Positions 52,280 to 60,662 of a stretch of 64,000 nt of DNA are shown in pieces. The position numbers and the translations under genes were made by a program. The notes beneath the pieces are model-generated. The model was given only the letters and a program-made list of their open reading frames with translations, was not told the origin of the DNA and did no database searches. Location: NCBI RefSeq assembly GCF_003217775.1, contig NZ_QJVJ01000006.1, forward strand, positions 124,001 to 188,000. Reading direction: 5' to 3'. Each line of letters opens with the position of its first letter. Positions within the stretch are counted from its first letter, which is position 1. Source of the stretch: Paenibacillus flagellatus. Its GTDB lineage: Bacteria; Bacillota; Bacilli; Paenibacillales; NBRC-103111.

Positions 52280-52441
52280 TCAGGAAGCCGCGACCGTCTC
52301 GAGCCGGCGATGCCGCTCGGGCAGCTCCAGCTGCCGCTTCTCGATCTCTTCGCGCAATATTTGAATGAAATCGTCGTCCAGCTTCCATTCCAACGACTTC
52401 TCGTAACAGTCCAGCAAATGATCGTCCTTCAACTGATTCAT
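52280..52441 (-). CDS. sda: Sda-like sporulation histidine kinase inhibitor
   Basis: 53 residues from the ATG at 52441, preceded by GGGAGGGAG. The pair of helices KDDHLLDCYEKSLEWKLDDDF and IQILREEIEKRQLEL follows the Sda helical hairpin, which binds KinA-type kinases and blocks phosphate transfer when replication is disturbed. The start overlaps the stop of the upstream gene (ATGA), so translation is coupled. No DnaA box was located. Confidence 0.85.
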   Translation of the reverse strand: MNQLKDDHLLDCYEKSLEWKLDDDFIQILREEIEKRQLELPERHRRLETVAAS

Positions 52442-52725
52442 AAAACTCCCTCCCGGTACGCCGTCCACGATTCCGCCTCCAGCTCGCGAACCGCGGTTTC
52501 CGTAATCGTTTTGAACGTCTGCGCCTTTTGCACAATTTCACGGGACATCTCCCGCAAAAACGAATCGTACTCCCCGGAATCGGTCAATCGGTAAAGCCGG
52601 TGCTTGTTGCTGTGCAGAACCGTCTGAATCGCAAGCGCTATGAACCGTTCGTCTCCCGAATTCATCTTCATCACCAGTCCCTCCCGGCTGTCGTCATGCA
52701 GCTGTTTGCCTCTTACATCTTCCAT
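52438..52725 (-). CDS. Uncharacterised 95-residue protein encoded with sda
   Basis: 95 residues; AGGTG lies eight bases before the ATG at 52725. It is soluble, charged and mainly helical (SDERFIALAIQTVLHSN-like stretch, YRLTDSGEYDSFLREM, QKAQTFKTITETAVREL). No family was recognised. Its stop codon overlaps the sda start by one base, so both come from one transcript and are probably linked in function. AT content is average. Confidence 0.7.
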   Translation of the reverse strand: MEDVRGKQLHDDSREGLVMKMNSGDERFIALAIQTVLHSNKHRLYRLTDSGEYDSFLREMSREIVQKAQTFKTITETAVRELEAESWTAYREGVL

Positions 52726-52934
52726 ATTTATACACCTATAATGGTATACGGAAACCGTTCGAACTTCAGCGCAAACTTGTTGCATTTCGATGCAAATCGG
52801 TTTGCACTCGAATGCAAACCCGCCGGGATCGAGCAGTCGGACAAGATTTTGACTTCCGTTTCGCGCTGGATCATAATAAATTGTACCTGCGGTTTCTAGC
52901 AATCTACGAATCGTACAAGGAGGGCGCAACGGAC

Positions 52935-54791
52935 ATGACGCGCATCCGGCCGTTTTTATTTTTTTCCGCCATCATGACGATCAAGAGCTTCCTGACGTGG
53001 TCCGTTCTGTACGAGGAGACGTGGTCCTGGACGCCGCTTTTGACGGAAATTCCGTTCATTTGGATCTTTTTTTGCCTGATCGAGCTGTTCGCCTCGAAGC
53101 GCAAGCTGGCTGTCTACGTGTTGGTCAATTTGCTATTCACGGCGGTTTTCTTCGCGGTCATCATGTATTACAAATATTACGGCGTCATCGTAACGTACCA
53201 TGCGCTGAAGATGGTCAATCAAGTGACCGCGGTCAAAAACAGCGTGTTCTCGCTTATGCATCCGTACTACCTGTTCATCTTCCTCGACGTCGTCGTGCTC
53301 GGCGCCATGCTCCTCCGGAGCAAGCGGGCGGAGCTGTGGAAGCGGATCGCCGCTCCCCGGGCCCACCGCGGCGTCCTGACGTTCGTGCTGGCGGGCTCGA
53401 TCGCGCTCTGCCTGTCCAATATCGTGCCGAACCGGGCCAGCATGAGCGAGTTCAACCAAGCGAAGGAGATGGGCATTCTCGGTTACGAGGCGTATACGAT
53501 TTTCGCCAAAAAAGAGCCGGAGCCGATCGCGGCCGGCGACATTACGCAGCAGACGATCGACGTGCTGAAAGGAACGCAGCCGCCCGAGACGCCCGAGACG
53601 CCCGAGTACGCGGGAGCGGCGTCCGGCCGAAACGTCATCATCATCCAGCTGGAGTCGTTCCAAAACTTTCTCGTCGACTTGAAGGTGGACGGGAAAGAGG
53701 TGACGCCGGTGCTGAACGGGCTCGTGCGGGACCATTTCTACTTCCCCCGCTTCTACCAGCAGGTCGGTCCGGGCAACACGTCGGACGCCGAATTCGTCGT
53801 TAACACGTCGTACTATATTCCGCCGACCGATGCGGCGACGCAGCGGTACGCCGGAAAGCGGCTGCCGAGCTTGCCGAAGCTGCTCGCCGCGAACGGCTAC
53901 CGGTCCGCGACGTTTCACACGAACACGGTCGAATTTTGGAACCGCGGCCAGCTGTACGACGCGCTCGGCTTCGAGCGGTACTACGACAGCTCGTTTTTCG
54001 GCCAGGAGGATATCGTCTTCTTCGGTGCGTCGGACGAGACGCTGTACGCCAAAACGGCGGACGAGCTGAAGCGGCTGCGGGACGAAGGAAAGCCGGTCTA
54101 CGCCCACGTCATCTCGATGACGGCGCATCACCCGTATACGATTCCGCCGGAAAAAGACCGGATCGCCGTCCCCGAACGATACCGGGGCACGTTCGTCGGC
54201 GACTACTTGCGCGCGCAAAGCTACGCCGATTACGCCCTGGGGCAGTTCATCGACAAGCTGAAGGCGAACGGCCTGTGGGACGAAAGCTTGATCGTCGTCT
54301 ACGGCGACCATCTCGGCCTCCCGATCTATTCGCTGACCCGGGACGAAAAGGACATGATGAACGAGCTGCTCGGCCATCCGTACGCCTACCCGGACATGCT
54401 GAACGTCCCTCTCGTCCTGGCCGCGCCCGGCGTGACGCAGCCGCAGACGTTCGAGCGGGTCGGCGGTCAGGTCGATCTGCTGCCGACGATCGCCAACCTG
54501 CTGGGCGTATCGCTGGCCGACTACCTTCACTTCGGACTGGACCTGCTGAACGAGTCGGCCAACCTGCTGCCGCAGCGCTATTACTTGCCGACGGGCTCCT
54601 TCATTAACGAAGAGGCGATCTTCGTCCCCGGCAACGGCTTCTCCGACGGCGTCAGCTACCCGCTGGACGCCACGGGACCGACGTCGGGACCGCCGACGGA
54701 GGAGCAGTACGAACGGGCGCTCCGGCTGCTCCGCCTGTCGGATAGCTACGTCTCGCAGCTGCCGGACAAAGTAACGGTTCCCGAGCCGTAA
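52935..54791 (+). CDS. LTA synthase family protein (LtaS-like sulfatase fold)
   Basis: 618 residues from the ATG at 52935, ten bases after AAGGAGGG. Five membrane helices in residues 1-170, then an extracellular phosphatase/sulfatase domain (about 210-575). Active-site elements: VIIIQLESFQNF near residue 238 (metal glutamate), GNTSDAEF near 283 with the nucleophilic threonine, and YGDHLG near 455 with the metal aspartate and histidine. It transfers glycerol phosphate to build or prime lipoteichoic acid. No gene for a lipid anchor is adjacent. It is followed 46 bases later by a WYL regulator. Confidence 0.92.
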   Translation: MTRIRPFLFFSAIMTIKSFLTWSVLYEETWSWTPLLTEIPFIWIFFCLIELFASKRKLAVYVLVNLLFTAVFFAVIMYYKYYGVIVTYHALKMVNQVTAVKNSVFSLMHPYYLFIFLDVVVLGAMLLRSKRAELWKRIAAPRAHRGVLTFVLAGSIALCLSNIVPNRASMSEFNQAKEMGILGYEAYTIFAKKEPEPIAAGDITQQTIDVLKGTQPPETPETPEYAGAASGRNVIIIQLESFQNFLVDLKVDGKEVTPVLNGLVRDHFYFPRFYQQVGPGNTSDAEFVVNTSYYIPPTDAATQRYAGKRLPSLPKLLAANGYRSATFHTNTVEFWNRGQLYDALGFERYYDSSFFGQEDIVFFGASDETLYAKTADELKRLRDEGKPVYAHVISMTAHHPYTIPPEKDRIAVPERYRGTFVGDYLRAQSYADYALGQFIDKLKANGLWDESLIVVYGDHLGLPIYSLTRDEKDMMNELLGHPYAYPDMLNVPLVLAAPGVTQPQTFERVGGQVDLLPTIANLLGVSLADYLHFGLDLLNESANLLPQRYYLPTGSFINEEAIFVPGNGFSDGVSYPLDATGPTSGPPTEEQYERALRLLRLSDSYVSQLPDKVTVPEP

Positions 54792-54837
54792 TACGGGGGA
54801 ACCAGCTCGGCATATTGAAAAGGATCGGAGAAAACGA

Positions 54838-55851
54838 ATGGCAAAATCGGACCAACTGTTGAGCGTGCTCTGGCTGCTCCGCTCGCGCGGGCGGATGACG
54901 GCGGAGCAATTGGCGGACGAGCTCGAGACGAGCGTACGGACGATATACCGGTACATCGACGCGCTGTGCGCGAGCGGCGTGCCGGTCGAGGCCGAATCGG
55001 GACACGGCGGCGGCTACAAGCTGCCGAAGACGTTCCGCGAAGCTCCTCTTTTCTTCGCCATCGACGAGCTGAAGGCGATGGTGCACGCCGGCTTGTTCGC
55101 CGAGCAGGCCGGCTACCCGTACATCGAGCCGCTGCGCAAGGCGACCTCCAAAATGCAAAGCAGGCTGAGCGAGGAGCAGATCGAGCAGCTGCAGCGTCAT
55201 ATCTCCGGCTTCGAGGTGATGCGCCCCGCGCGGCATCGGACGGAGGACGCCGTTCTGCAGGAGCTCGAGCTGGCGGTGGCGGAAGGCCGCACGCTGACGA
55301 TCCGTTACGAGAAGTGGAAGGGCGGCGAGCCGGAGCCGCGCAAGGTGAACCCGTACGGGCTCGTCAACCGGATGTACAAATGGTATTTGATCGCGCACTG
55401 CCATCTGCGGGACGACATGCGCGTCTTCCGCGCGGACCGGATCGTCGGCGCGGAGCCGACCGGAGAATCGTTTGCGAGGCCGGACACGTTCTCCTTGCGC
55501 GACTTCATGAAGGACCGCTTCGAAGTCATGAGCGATTCCAAGGAAAGCGGCGCGGTGACCGTCAAGCTGCAGGGCGAGCCGCAGTCGATTACGATGATTT
55601 GCGACAACTGGTTTTTGCTCGACCACGTGATCGAGCGGCAGGAACGGGAAGTGACGCTCAAGCTCGACGAGGAGAGCTTGAACCGGTTTTTCCCGCGTTA
55701 CCTGCTGTCGTTCGGGGGAAACGTGAAGATCGTGGAGCCCGCCGAGCTGAGACGGCGAGTCGCGGACATCGCCATGGAGCTGGCCCGGTACCACGGCGAC
55801 GGCGGGTACGAGTCGGCGGACGAGCCCCGGATGTCGTCCCCGTACAGGTAA
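54838..55851 (+). CDS. WYL-domain (YafY-type) transcriptional regulator
   Basis: 337 residues. N-terminal HTH_11 winged helix (LLSVLWLLRSRGRMTAEQLADELETSVRTIYRYIDAL, residues 7-43), then the WYL domain (about 140-225) with the YGLVNRMYKWYLIAHC motif near residue 180 and a WCX C-terminal domain. Such proteins sense ligands, sometimes nucleic acids or cyclic nucleotides. Its role is unknown. It lies 46 bases behind the LtaS-like gene and may be transcribed with it. The following 200 bases hold no clear gene. Confidence 0.93.
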   Translation: MAKSDQLLSVLWLLRSRGRMTAEQLADELETSVRTIYRYIDALCASGVPVEAESGHGGGYKLPKTFREAPLFFAIDELKAMVHAGLFAEQAGYPYIEPLRKATSKMQSRLSEEQIEQLQRHISGFEVMRPARHRTEDAVLQELELAVAEGRTLTIRYEKWKGGEPEPRKVNPYGLVNRMYKWYLIAHCHLRDDMRVFRADRIVGAEPTGESFARPDTFSLRDFMKDRFEVMSDSKESGAVTVKLQGEPQSITMICDNWFLLDHVIERQEREVTLKLDEESLNRFFPRYLLSFGGNVKIVEPAELRRRVADIAMELARYHGDGGYESADEPRMSSPYR

Positions 55852-56046
55852 ACCGGAGCAAATAAAAAAAGCCCGGCGACAGCACCCGACTCGGATAGGC
55901 ATTAACGGTTATGCAGCTGCTGTTCCAGCGCGTCGACGCGCCGGATCGTCTTATCCAAGTCGAGTTCGAACGGCGCGCAGATGGCGGTCGAAATGAAAAT
56001 GCTGCTGATCGATCGCCCGGCGGTCGCCGACCAGCTTGTGCACGTA

Positions 56047-56092
56047 TGAAAAAAAGAGATTGTATATCGCGATCGATATACAATCTCTTTTT
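56047..56092. terminator. Perfect hairpin terminator after the comX-like gene
   Basis: AAAAAGAGATTGTATATCG (56051-56069), loop CGAT, and its exact complement up to 56092. It is 19 bp with T-rich ends on both strands and lies 25 bases beyond the comX-like stop. Confidence 0.92.
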
Positions 56093-56117
56093 GTTCTAGT
56101 AAAATTATGTAGGAAGA

Positions 56118-56297
56118 TTACCACCAAGTGGTGAGGACGGTCCCGTTGCTCAAGGAGACGTTATTGAATGCGAGACGAAGTCCTTTTCTTTCCGCATTCG
56201 GCAAGCTTACTTTCTCGGCAACGCTTACATTCGTCGGGTTCTTCTTCATGGCGCGAACCTCTTTTTGCAGTTCCTGGGACCATTGAATTGTTTTCAT
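56118..56297 (-). CDS. ComX-like signal peptide precursor (candidate)
   Basis: 59 residues from the ATG at 56297, seven bases after GGGAGGG. The first half is charged (KTIQWSQELQKEVRAMKK) like a leader, and the C-terminal end reads SNGTVLTTWW. Size (ComX is about 55-60 residues) and a tryptophan near the C-terminus fit a precursor whose Trp is prenylated by ComQ. Sequence similarity to Bacillus ComX is not evident. The gene faces away from the ComP-like kinase, and a ComQ-like gene is three genes away. It has its own promoter and terminator. It could alternatively be another secreted peptide. Confidence 0.55.
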   Translation of the reverse strand: MKTIQWSQELQKEVRAMKKNPTNVSVAEKVSLPNAERKGLRLAFNNVSLSNGTVLTTWW

Positions 56298-56318
56298 TTC
56301 GTAACCCTCCCTAACCCA

Positions 56319-56348
56319 TTGATTTTTTCTTACAATTTCTAGTATATA
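56319..56348 (+). promoter_or_regulatory. Promoter of the comP-like operon
   Basis: TTGATT (56319-56324), 18 bases, TATATA (56343-56348), 24 bases before the start codon. It overlaps the minus-strand comX promoter. No TTGCGG-N4-CCGCAA ComA box was found. Confidence 0.6.
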
Positions 56349-56369
56349 TGATCTGATAGAGGGTGTGAA
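56341..56369 (-). promoter_or_regulatory. Promoter of the comX-like gene
   Basis: Minus strand TTCACA (56364-56369), 17 bases, TATACT (56341-56346). The -10 overlaps that of the divergent comP promoter. Confidence 0.7.
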
Positions 56370-56372
56370 GAG

Positions 56373-58697
56373 ATGCGGAAGGGAAAATTTGTTGTCTCGA
56401 TCACAATTTTGGTAGGAATTCAAATATGGTTCGGCTACTTAAGGATGAGTTACCCGTACTTGGGAATCAATTTGCTAGTAGGCCCTCATCACGAGTGGAC
56501 GGTATATTCGATCGACAACGGTGTCACAGCCCTGAACCTGGATATTAAAGTCGGCGACACGATTACAAAAATCGATGGGAAAGATCCGGGGGAGCATGCG
56601 ACAGTAAAGAAATGGCGGGCTGTCGAGCAAGCTCGCTCCATCGAAATCATAAGAGAAGGCGAGCGCTTCATCGTCAATACTCGAATGGCCTATAATTCGC
56701 TTACATACGATATTTTGCCGATGGTTGCGGAAGTCATCTGTTTTTTTTCCGCCATTCTTCTATACTTGCGATCGCATAATTCCAAATCGGCAATCTTTCT
56801 TTCCCTCGTTTTTTTAAATATTGGCGTAACCTTTATGAGTTTGGGGGCTTCGGTTAGAGGAGATACAATCGGAAAATTGCTTATGGTCAATTCTCTTGCC
56901 TTGATCCCCATCGTATTTTTGCATTTTTTAATCGTCTTTTTCAAGGAAAAGGGGAATTTGCTGCTTTATTCCAAGTACTTGCCGTATTTATACGGTTATA
57001 ATGCTTTAGCCGCGATAATAAGCATCTTGCTGTACATGGATCACGACATCGATTATACCCTATACCGCCTCACGGGTTCTTTCGCTTTGCTGAATTTTAT
57101 TTGCATTATTACATGGGATATAGGAATTCTCATCTCATTGTATTTCCGTCATCGCAAGAGCCAAACGTATTTAACGACCGTGATCCGCTTCGTTTTTTTC
57201 TCGTTGATTTTGTCCTTTTTGCCGGTCGTCGCCCTTTCGTTCGTACCGAATCTGGTCTACGGCAATGAACTGATCTCATCCCATCATTCAAGTTGGTTCG
57301 TATTAATTTTTCCTTTGGCGTTCGCCTACTTAATCGTAACCAAAAAACTATATGATATCGATGTAGTTTTAAGACGCGTTCTATTTACACTCATTATGGC
57401 TCTCGCGCCAAGCTTGATCATTACCGGCCTTACAGCAGCGTTTTTTTACGAAGCAATTTCGATCAAGAAATTGATTTTATTTTGCATATCGACGCTTGTT
57501 GTCCTGACCTTTGTTCTTTACTCCGTCGAGCATATGTACACGAGATTGGAGCGATTCATGTTTCCTCGGAAACATTTTCTTCAAGCGGCACTTAATAAAA
57601 TATCTAAAAACTTGACTTCGACATCCAGCTTCCGCGATCTGAAAGATTTGATTTTAGTCGACATCGTCAACACGCTTCAAGTGTACGGAGGCGCTATTGT
57701 TTTTAAATATCGCGACAGCACCGAGATCATCCGTGTAGGCGACATTCTCGCAACCGATGTGGAAATGCTGCTGAACCAATCCAGTCAGGACGAGCACCCC
57801 GAACTCACCTATATCGAAATCAACCGCCACGAGGAGTATACGAGCTACCTCGTCATGACCAATAAAAAATCGAACACCCGCCTCGGACTCGAGGAAGTGA
57901 ACTGGCTCAACCTGATCATCTCCTACTTGGCGGTCAGCCTCGAGAACGTCTACTTGATCCGCAAGCTGACGGTGCGGCTGAACCGGCTCGCCGCGCAGCT
58001 GCCGAACGAGAAAGAGGCGCACGACATCAACTGGTTCCGCAAGCTGACGTTCGAGCTGCAGGAGCGGGAACGCGTCCGCATCGCCGCCGACCTGCACGAT
58101 ACGACGATGCAGGACTTGTTCTTCCTCAAGCGCAAGCTGACAGCGCTCGCGGACAAGCACGAGCTGGCCGCGGAAGCGGCCGATACGATTCGCAGCATCG
58201 TCGACTACGTCGAAATCATCAACGTCAACCTGCGCCAAAGCTGCTTCGATCTGCACCCGTACCTGCTGCAGGAAATCGGACTCGTCCGGACGATCGAGAA
58301 AATCGTCGAACGGGAATCATACGGCTGTCCGTTCCAAATCCAATTCGAGGCCGAAGGAGCGTACGCGATCGAGCGGCGAAGCTTGGAGACGAAGCGTCAT
58401 TTGTTCCGCATCGTGCAGGAATTGCTCAATAACGCGAAGAAGCATTCGGGAGCGACGCTCGTCGTCATCCGGCTCGGCGTAGCCAACGGGCGGTTCCGGC
58501 TGGAATACCGGGACGACGGCGGCGGCTTCGATCCGGACAAGCTGACCGCTCCGGATATCGGGACGTCGGGAGTCGGCATGGAGCAAATGCGCAGCCGCAT
58601 TCTCCACCTGAACGGCCAGCTGGAGCTGGACGCCAAACCGGGCGGCGGCGTCTCGATTCGCATCACGTTTCCGATGAAGGAAGGGTTGACCGCATGA
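56373..58697 (+). CDS. comP: ComP-like membrane histidine kinase
   Basis: 774 residues, near the 769 of Bacillus ComP. One membrane segment (6-24), a PDZ-like external domain (about 45-95, ALNLDIKVGDTITKIDGKDPGEH), then about seven to eight helices to residue 390, a linker/GAF-like part (about 410-530) and a HisKA_3 plus HATPase kinase. The phosphorylated histidine is H575 in RIAADLHDTTMQDL; GGGFDPDK and GMEQMRSR mark the ATP lid. It should autophosphorylate on peptide binding. Base use changes inside the gene: the sensory half is AT-rich (56941-57000 is 22/60 G+C) and the kinase half GC-rich (57961-58020 is 42/60). The last codons overlap the start of the next gene. Confidence 0.85.
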   Translation: MRKGKFVVSITILVGIQIWFGYLRMSYPYLGINLLVGPHHEWTVYSIDNGVTALNLDIKVGDTITKIDGKDPGEHATVKKWRAVEQARSIEIIREGERFIVNTRMAYNSLTYDILPMVAEVICFFSAILLYLRSHNSKSAIFLSLVFLNIGVTFMSLGASVRGDTIGKLLMVNSLALIPIVFLHFLIVFFKEKGNLLLYSKYLPYLYGYNALAAIISILLYMDHDIDYTLYRLTGSFALLNFICIITWDIGILISLYFRHRKSQTYLTTVIRFVFFSLILSFLPVVALSFVPNLVYGNELISSHHSSWFVLIFPLAFAYLIVTKKLYDIDVVLRRVLFTLIMALAPSLIITGLTAAFFYEAISIKKLILFCISTLVVLTFVLYSVEHMYTRLERFMFPRKHFLQAALNKISKNLTSTSSFRDLKDLILVDIVNTLQVYGGAIVFKYRDSTEIIRVGDILATDVEMLLNQSSQDEHPELTYIEINRHEEYTSYLVMTNKKSNTRLGLEEVNWLNLIISYLAVSLENVYLIRKLTVRLNRLAAQLPNEKEAHDINWFRKLTFELQERERVRIAADLHDTTMQDLFFLKRKLTALADKHELAAEAADTIRSIVDYVEIINVNLRQSCFDLHPYLLQEIGLVRTIEKIVERESYGCPFQIQFEAEGAYAIERRSLETKRHLFRIVQELLNNAKKHSGATLVVIRLGVANGRFRLEYRDDGGGFDPDKLTAPDIGTSGVGMEQMRSRILHLNGQLELDAKPGGGVSIRITFPMKEGLTA

Positions 58698-59356
58698 AAC
58701 GTATCGTCAAGACGGTCGTGGTCGACGACCATCCCGTCGTGGCGCGGGCCACGACCTACATATTGGAGCAGGTCGACGGCGTGAGCGTCGTCGGCATCGC
58801 GGCGAACGGGCAGCAGGCGCTCGACCTCGTCGCCGAGCACCAGCCGGAGCTGCTGTTCCTCGACTACCATCTGCCGGATCAATACGGCAGCCAAGTCGCC
58901 GAGCGCGTGAAGCGGCGGTATCCGCAGACGCATGTCGTCATTTTCACCGGAATCGACGTCGCCGATCTGTACAACCATCTGATCGAAATCGGCGTCAGCG
59001 GCATCATCTCGAAGGAATCGGGCGAGACGACGATCCAGAACCTCGTCCGCTGCATCCTGGACAACCATACGATGCTGCCGATCCCGCTTTACCAGCAAAT
59101 GCGGGTGACGAACCGTCTCCCGCGTCCGGCCGAAGCGGAAACGATCCATCTGACGCCCGACGAGCTGCAAATCATGAGCCTTCTCGTCAAAGGAGCGACC
59201 CACGAGCAAATCGCCGAGCAGATTCACGTCAGCAAACGGTCGGTCGACAACTATTTGAAAAAAATTTACGACAAGTTCGGCGTCTCCACCCGCATCCAGG
59301 CGATCGAGAAATTCGTTCGCAGCCCGATGTACGCCGATCTTCCGGAGGAGCTGTAA
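58694..59356 (+). CDS. comA: ComA-like response regulator (NarL/LuxR family)
   Basis: 220 residues. Receiver domain with acidic VVVDDHP at the start, phosphorylated D57 in LLFLDYHLPD and FTGID near 78. The C-terminal LuxR helix-turn-helix (HLTPDELQIMSLLVKGATHEQIAEQIHVSKRSVDNYLKKIYDKF) resembles ComA's ending LSKRSIEYSLTSIFNKL. The ATG overlaps the kinase stop (ATGA), so the pair is co-translated. It probably activates genes once the signal builds up; targets are not visible in this window. Confidence 0.88.
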   Translation: MKRIVKTVVVDDHPVVARATTYILEQVDGVSVVGIAANGQQALDLVAEHQPELLFLDYHLPDQYGSQVAERVKRRYPQTHVVIFTGIDVADLYNHLIEIGVSGIISKESGETTIQNLVRCILDNHTMLPIPLYQQMRVTNRLPRPAEAETIHLTPDELQIMSLLVKGATHEQIAEQIHVSKRSVDNYLKKIYDKFGVSTRIQAIEKFVRSPMYADLPEEL

Positions 59357-59359
59357 GCG

Positions 59360-60298
59360 ATGCAGGCCGAAGTGCTGCGGGAAATGGAGAGTACGATCGA
59401 CCGGCTTTGCCCGGTGCCGGCGTTCAACGCCTTGCTGAAACAATTCGCTCGCGACAAAGCGGCGGAGACGTCCCGCTGGGGCGAAACGACCCGCCTCGTT
59501 CACGCCATGCTCGGAGGCGCCTCGCCGCAGATCGGCCGGCTGGCCGCCCTGACCGAGCTGCTCGTGCTGGCGCTCGATATCGCCGACGACCTGCAGGATG
59601 CGGACAACGCCGAGAAAAGCTGGATGCAGGCTCCGCCGGAGCTGTCGCTAAACGCGGTGATGGGCTTGCTGATGGGAGCGGTGGCCGAGCTCGGGCGTCT
59701 GCAGGCGGAGCACCCCGGGGAACCGATGCCGAATCCGGGGGAAGTCGGCCAAATCGTCCTGAACGCCGTCAACGGCCAATACCGCGATTTGACGAACGAT
59801 ATCGAGACCGAGCAGGACTATATCGCCGTCGTCCAGCAAAAATCGTGCATGCTGCTCAAGCTCGCCTACTATATGGGCTACGGCGCGCTGCCGCCGGACG
59901 AAGCGATCGCCGAGCGGCTGGACGAGCTGGCCGGCTACCTCGGCGTCGTCTCGCAGCTGTCCAACGATTTGCGCGACGTCCTCCGCTACGACGTGAAGAA
60001 CGACCTTCTGCACAAAAAACGGACGCTGCCCGTCCTGTTCCTGCTGGGCGGCGACGCGGACGAATTTCCGGTCATCCGCCGCTACTACGACGGAGAGATC
60101 GACCGGAACGAATTTCTGAGCCATAAGCAGGCGTGCGTCGATTACATCCGGGAGTCCGGCTGCATCGAGTATACCGAAGTGATCAAGACGCTGTTTCTGG
60201 ATAAAGCGGCGGAGACGCTCGACGCGCTGCCGGCCGACGCGGAGCGGAAGGAGCGGTTTCGCGAGCTCGTGATCGGCCCGAGAACGCCGGACGAATGA
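59360..60298 (+). CDS. comQ: ComQ-like polyprenyl transferase
   Basis: 312 residues; GGAGGAG precedes the start, three bases after the comA stop. It has an all-alpha isoprenyl synthase fold. The first aspartate-rich motif reads DDLQD in LDIADDLQDADN (near residue 75) and the second NDLRD in SQLSNDLRDVL (near 200), the same replacements as in ComQ. It would attach a farnesyl or geranyl group to a tryptophan of the peptide signal. It ends the operon. Unlike the sensory half of comP it is GC-rich, as is most of the genome. Confidence 0.8.
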   Translation: MQAEVLREMESTIDRLCPVPAFNALLKQFARDKAAETSRWGETTRLVHAMLGGASPQIGRLAALTELLVLALDIADDLQDADNAEKSWMQAPPELSLNAVMGLLMGAVAELGRLQAEHPGEPMPNPGEVGQIVLNAVNGQYRDLTNDIETEQDYIAVVQQKSCMLLKLAYYMGYGALPPDEAIAERLDELAGYLGVVSQLSNDLRDVLRYDVKNDLLHKKRTLPVLFLLGGDADEFPVIRRYYDGEIDRNEFLSHKQACVDYIRESGCIEYTEVIKTLFLDKAAETLDALPADAERKERFRELVIGPRTPDE

Positions 60299-60364
60299 CC
60301 GACCGGAACCGGAAACGGCGAACGACGCCGTTCCGACGTGCCCGTCGTGGAAGTAACCGCCATG

Positions 60365-60550
60365 TTCTGCTGGATTCATCCAATCGCAATGCTCCGTGAG
60401 CGTATGAAATCGATCGGCTATTGGATTCCATCCAGCAGAATCGCCGCGAATCGGCCGAATCGAGACCACACGGCGATATTCGATTGGATGGAATCCAATG
60501 ATGCCCCCTTTTCGGCGCCTAATCCGGCGATTCGATTGGACAACATCCAA
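60365..60550. repeat. Array B: four TTGGA/TCCAA palindromes
   Basis: Palindromes start at 60370, 60421, 60484 and 60536 (steps 51, 63, 52; reversed 52, 63, 51, close to array A's 52, 62, 51). The first two form an 11-bp inverted pair, TTCTGCTGGAT (60365-60375) with ATCCAGCAGAA (60430-60440). An ATCGCCG/CGGCGAT pair lies in the middle gap. It sits just beyond the comQ-like gene and explains most of the 364-base gap 60299-60662. No coding potential is seen. Confidence 0.8.
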
Positions 60551-60592
60551 CTGGAACGGTCGGGACGGCGTCAAACTCGCAAAATCGATCAA

Positions 60593-60610
60593 GGCCGGCA
60601 TTCGCCGGCC
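60593..60610 (-). terminator. Hairpin after the membrane-protein pair
   Basis: GGCCGGC, an ATTC loop, GCCGGCC; no strong T-run on the minus strand. It lies 52 bases beyond the stop of the 147-residue gene. Confidence 0.5.
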
Positions 60611-60662
60611 CTTCCCCTATCGGCGCTTCGCGGGGAGTCCGGCCGCGGGCCGACGTTTCGCC

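Noticed and set aside
55905-56045. Possible gene remnant behind the WYL regulator
   Set aside because: Short readings exist on both strands (for example a minus-strand ELDLDKTIRRVDALEQQLHN), but none has a start, ribosome site or known relative, so no call was made.
56298-56372. ComA box (TTGCGG-N4-CCGCAA) in the com promoter region
   Set aside because: Searched for and not found; regulation by the ComA-like protein may use another sequence.
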